Assembly (NCBI GenBank): GCA_029556545.1 | Contig: JAKQEQ010000153.1 | Coordinates: 1-43,347 of the forward strand | Direction of reading: 5' to 3' | DNA from: Candidatus Hydrogenedentota bacterium | Lineage (GTDB): Bacteria; Hydrogenedentota; Hydrogenedentia; Hydrogenedentales; JAGMZX01 | Length of the DNA stretch: 43,347 nt | In this document: positions 41,395-43,347 of the stretch, piece after piece | Position numbering within the stretch: position 1 is the first letter of the stretch | Layout of the letters: every line of letters starts with the position of its first letter | Program-made: the position numbers and the translations under genes | Notes under the pieces: generated by a model | Told to the model about the DNA's origin: nothing | Databases searched by the model: none | The model's input: only the letters and a program-made list of their open reading frames with translations

Positions 41395-42144
41395 TCATTC
41401 CTCCGGCCAGGCGGCGGCGTCGCAGATGACGGTAAGGTTGCGGTGCAGCCACAGGAAGGATGCCGGAAACTCCGTGCGCAGCCGTTGATCGAGCAATGCG
41501 CGCATGGCGGGGCGCTTGTCCGCGCCGCTCACGAGCAACAGCAACTTGCGCGACCGGAGCAGGTCGCCCATGCCGAGGGTAAGCCCGTGCGTGGGCCGGG
41601 TCCGGGCCGTCGCGAGCATCCCGTGTCCCTGCGACGAAGGGGCGAGTTCCGCCACGTGAACGCCGTCGTGCAGCCACGGTCCGGGCTCGTTCAAACCGAG
41701 GTGGCCGTTTGTGCCCACGCCGAGCACGGACACGTCGATTGGCCCAAGGGCCGCCAGCGTTTCGCGGAACCGCCGGCATTCCGCCTGCGGATCGGGCACG
41801 TCCCCCCGCATCGCGAAATACCGGTCCGGCGCGATGCGCAACGGATCGAGCACCTCGCGCCGGATGTACGCCTCGCAAGACCCCGGATCGTCCGGCGGCA
41901 GCGGCCCCCATTCGTCCAGTTTCAGGATACGCAACCGGTCGACGGCGACCGCGCCGTCACTAGCCCGCCGCGCCAACTCCCGATACGCGCCCAACGGCGA
42001 GGCCCCTGTCGCCACGCACAGCAAGAGGTCCGATTGGCGGCGGATCGCCTCGACGAGCCAGTCCGCCGCCCGCGCGCTCATGCGTTCGTAGTCGGATTCG
42101 ATTGTGATGCGCGCATGGCCCCCGCATGGTATCTCGCGTGCCAT
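41395..42144 (-). CDS. Glucosamine/galactosamine-6-phosphate deaminase-isomerase (NagB family)
   Basis: A 249-residue sugar isomerase with LLLCVATGASPLGAYRELAR as the phosphate loop, ILKLDEWGPLP with the catalytic Asp, and SVLGVGTNGHLGLNEPGPWL, the NagB signature. It converts an amino-sugar 6-phosphate to the keto-hexose phosphate and ammonia. The GTNGHLGLNEP form is like AgaI/GamI galactosamine-type members as well as NagB. It fits with the GH20 hexosaminidase. GGGGAG precedes the ATG. Confidence 0.87.
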   Translation of the reverse strand: MAREIPCGGHARITIESDYERMSARAADWLVEAIRRQSDLLLCVATGASPLGAYRELARRASDGAVAVDRLRILKLDEWGPLPPDDPGSCEAYIRREVLDPLRIAPDRYFAMRGDVPDPQAECRRFRETLAALGPIDVSVLGVGTNGHLGLNEPGPWLHDGVHVAELAPSSQGHGMLATARTRPTHGLTLGMGDLLRSRKLLLLVSGADKRPAMRALLDQRLRTEFPASFLWLHRNLTVICDAAAWPEE

Positions 42145-42257
42145 CCTGTCTTCTCCCCGTCTGTGAGTACGCATGATAATGACAAGCGAACCGCGTCCGT
42201 GTCGAACGTCGCGGTAAACAGTGCTTTGAAATGGGTGAAGTCTTCGTTTCTCGTCGT

Positions 42258-42581
42258 CTAGACCAGCGTGAGAAAGATGAGCGTCGCGTGCAGGTAGACC
42301 GCGCCGCCGATCAACGCGGGGACACAACAGAGAGCAATCAACGGAATCGCAGTTCTGAGCCGTGCGCGCGTCAGCAAGAGGTACACGCCGCCGCCGCCGA
42401 GCAGGATGCTGATCGCCGCGCAGGCCGCGATGACGAAAAGCGACGCGGGCCACTCCCACACTTCGGGCAACAGACGCTGTTTCCCGTAGGTCGCGGAGGC
42501 AAGGAGGCGAATGAGTACTATCGGCAAAGCCTGGAAGAGCAGTGCGCACGGGGGGATGAGAAGGTGCAGCCAACATTTCAT
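42258..42581 (-). CDS. Small multi-spanning membrane protein of unknown function
   Basis: A 107-residue protein with about three hydrophobic segments (LHLLIPPCALLFQALPIVLIRLL, WPASLFVIAACAAISILLGGGGVYLLL, IPLIALCCVPALIGGAVYLHATLIFLTLV). The ATG overlaps the stop of the preceding gene (ATGA), so the two are translationally coupled and probably act together. I do not recognise a family. Confidence 0.65.
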   Translation of the reverse strand: MKCWLHLLIPPCALLFQALPIVLIRLLASATYGKQRLLPEVWEWPASLFVIAACAAISILLGGGGVYLLLTRARLRTAIPLIALCCVPALIGGAVYLHATLIFLTLV

Positions 42582-43276
42582 TGCGGACAATCCTCGATTC
42601 TCAGTCGCGTGTCGCCAAAGGACGACGCCGTCGATTCCTGAATGAACCAGTCGGCCTTCGCGCGTCCCATCGTGAGCAGTTCATACTGCCGGAACGTCTT
42701 GTCGGCGACGGCGTTGCCCGCGGTAATAGCGTCGTCGAGCGTGCCGCCGCGTGTCCACCGCCGCAGCAGGAAGCAATAGAAGACGGAAGATGAACTCACG
42801 CCGGGATGACCGATGTAGGCGTCCGCGCCCAATTCGAGCCACCGCGGGCCTTGCGGCAGGTTGTGACAGCCGGTGTTGTAGACGAAGCGAATACGCTGTC
42901 GCCGCTCGACCGGCAGTTGTGCGACCCAGTCGACGTATTCGTTCGTATGCGCAAGCAGATAGAGGTCCACCGCCGGGTAACGATCGAGCGCCTCGTCCAG
43001 GCAAGCGACGAACTCGTCCTCCAGGTCCCCTTTCTTCGCCTGTGTGAAATACCACGCGGCGCCGTAATAGCGCTTGAGATACCCCCACGTGAAAAGCTTC
43101 GTGCCCCATTTCTGAAAGGGGGTTACATTATCCCGGATCGCCAGCGCCGCCCGGTGCTCGCGTCCCGGCGGGACCGACGTGTCCCAGAAGATGCCGTCGC
43201 CCACAACGACGACAACGAGGGCATACGCACACCCCGCGAGGATGACCGCTATTGCGGCGGCATATCGCTTGCTCAT
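42578..43276 (-). CDS. Secreted or membrane-anchored protein with possible caspase-like (CHAT-type) fold
   Basis: A 232-residue protein. The N-terminus is a signal anchor (YAAAIAVILAGCAYALVVVVV) that contains LAGC, so a lipoprotein is possible. The second half has the order of CHAT/caspase-type proteases: DLYLLAHTNEYVDWV (possible catalytic His), IRFVYNTGCHNL (possible catalytic Cys), WLELGADAYIGHPG, then FLLRRWTRGGTLDDAITAGNAVAD. This layout resembles the His strand, Cys strand and post-Cys helix of that fold. Activity is not established. GAGGGA precedes the ATG; a small membrane protein is coupled downstream. Confidence 0.6.
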   Translation of the reverse strand: MSKRYAAAIAVILAGCAYALVVVVVGDGIFWDTSVPPGREHRAALAIRDNVTPFQKWGTKLFTWGYLKRYYGAAWYFTQAKKGDLEDEFVACLDEALDRYPAVDLYLLAHTNEYVDWVAQLPVERRQRIRFVYNTGCHNLPQGPRWLELGADAYIGHPGVSSSSVFYCFLLRRWTRGGTLDDAITAGNAVADKTFRQYELLTMGRAKADWFIQESTASSFGDTRLRIEDCPQ

Positions 43277-43322
43277 GGGCGTCCCTCGTTCACGGGTCCT
43301 TGCCGGAGGCTGAACAGGGCGC

Positions 43323-43343
43323 GAGTACGAGTACGAGTACGAG
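43323..43343. repeat. (GAGTAC)3 hexanucleotide array
   Basis: Three perfect GAGTAC units and a partial fourth, upstream of the possible caspase-like gene and close to the window end. It is the same hexamer as in the His-rich loop of the FtsX permease gene. Confidence 0.9.
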
Positions 43344-43347
43344 AAGT

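Noticed and set aside
1-43347. tRNA, rRNA, tmRNA or riboswitch genes
   Set aside because: No tRNA T-loop pattern, rRNA-like stretch or known riboswitch core was recognised by eye; a covariance-model search would be needed to be sure.

Overview
The window reads as a piece of a GC-rich, didermal, heterotrophic bacterial chromosome. It is most likely from Candidatus Hydrogenedentota or a neighbouring lineage near Planctomycetes and Lentisphaerae. That placement is inference. It rests on the Glu-Gly linker followed by the ELLRVIQFYN module in the first gene, a Tat-exported Gfo/Idh/MocA protein, a four-helix-bundle 'suffix' protein, and several kinds of short dispersed repeats. No rRNA, tRNA, CRISPR array, integrase or transposase was recognised.

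Layout. 1-8 kb: end of a surface protein (PASTA, Glu-Gly linker, EF-hand-like repeats), then sugar genes (ROK fructokinase, GH4 glycosidase, IolE-like isomerase), a DegT aminotransferase, a polyprenyl-phosphate-type GT2 and a Gfo/Idh/MocA oxidoreductase. 8-11.3 kb: a regulatory island with two unrecognised, possibly winged-helix proteins that diverge around an AT-rich spacer, a 34-codon leader ORF, and an enlarged SorC-like regulator. 11.3-17 kb: a GT-C membrane glycosyltransferase, then tolA-like, tolB, smpB and ybgC-like genes and a Tat-exported EEP hydrolase. 17-23.6 kb: a small unknown protein, a PilZ protein, a Tat Gfo/Idh/MocA protein, two tiny Trp-rich peptides with good ribosome binding sites, hisS and a GH20 lipoprotein. 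23.7-28.1 kb: cimA, a four-helix-bundle gene with two decayed copies, apgM and rsmG; this stretch carries TTTAGGG repeats at three places and two parS-like palindromes. 28.1-33.6 kb: a sugar ABC importer of unusual build (binding protein fused to one permease, large insertion in the other), a VOC protein and a four-helix-bundle suffix protein whose linker is made of 9-bp repeats. 34-38 kb: a Pat-like acyl-CoA synthetase/GNAT protein and a lipase-like protein with Gly at the nucleophile position. 38-43.3 kb: an ATPase/FtsX permease/DUF3299 operon with a His-rich permease loop, a small membrane protein, a NagB-type deaminase, and a coupled pair encoding a small membrane protein and a possible caspase-like protein.

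Working together: GH20, NagB-type deaminase, GH4, ROK kinase, IolE-like isomerase, both Gfo/Idh/MocA proteins and the ABC importer fit scavenging of amino sugars and plant or algal glycans. TolA/TolB, the GT-C and GT2 enzymes and the DegT aminotransferase fit outer-envelope maintenance and surface glycan synthesis. The least explained parts are the TTTAGGG/four-helix-bundle region, the tiny peptide pair at 19.7-20.0 kb, the regulatory island at 8-11 kb and the 9-bp repeats that are translated in two orientations.
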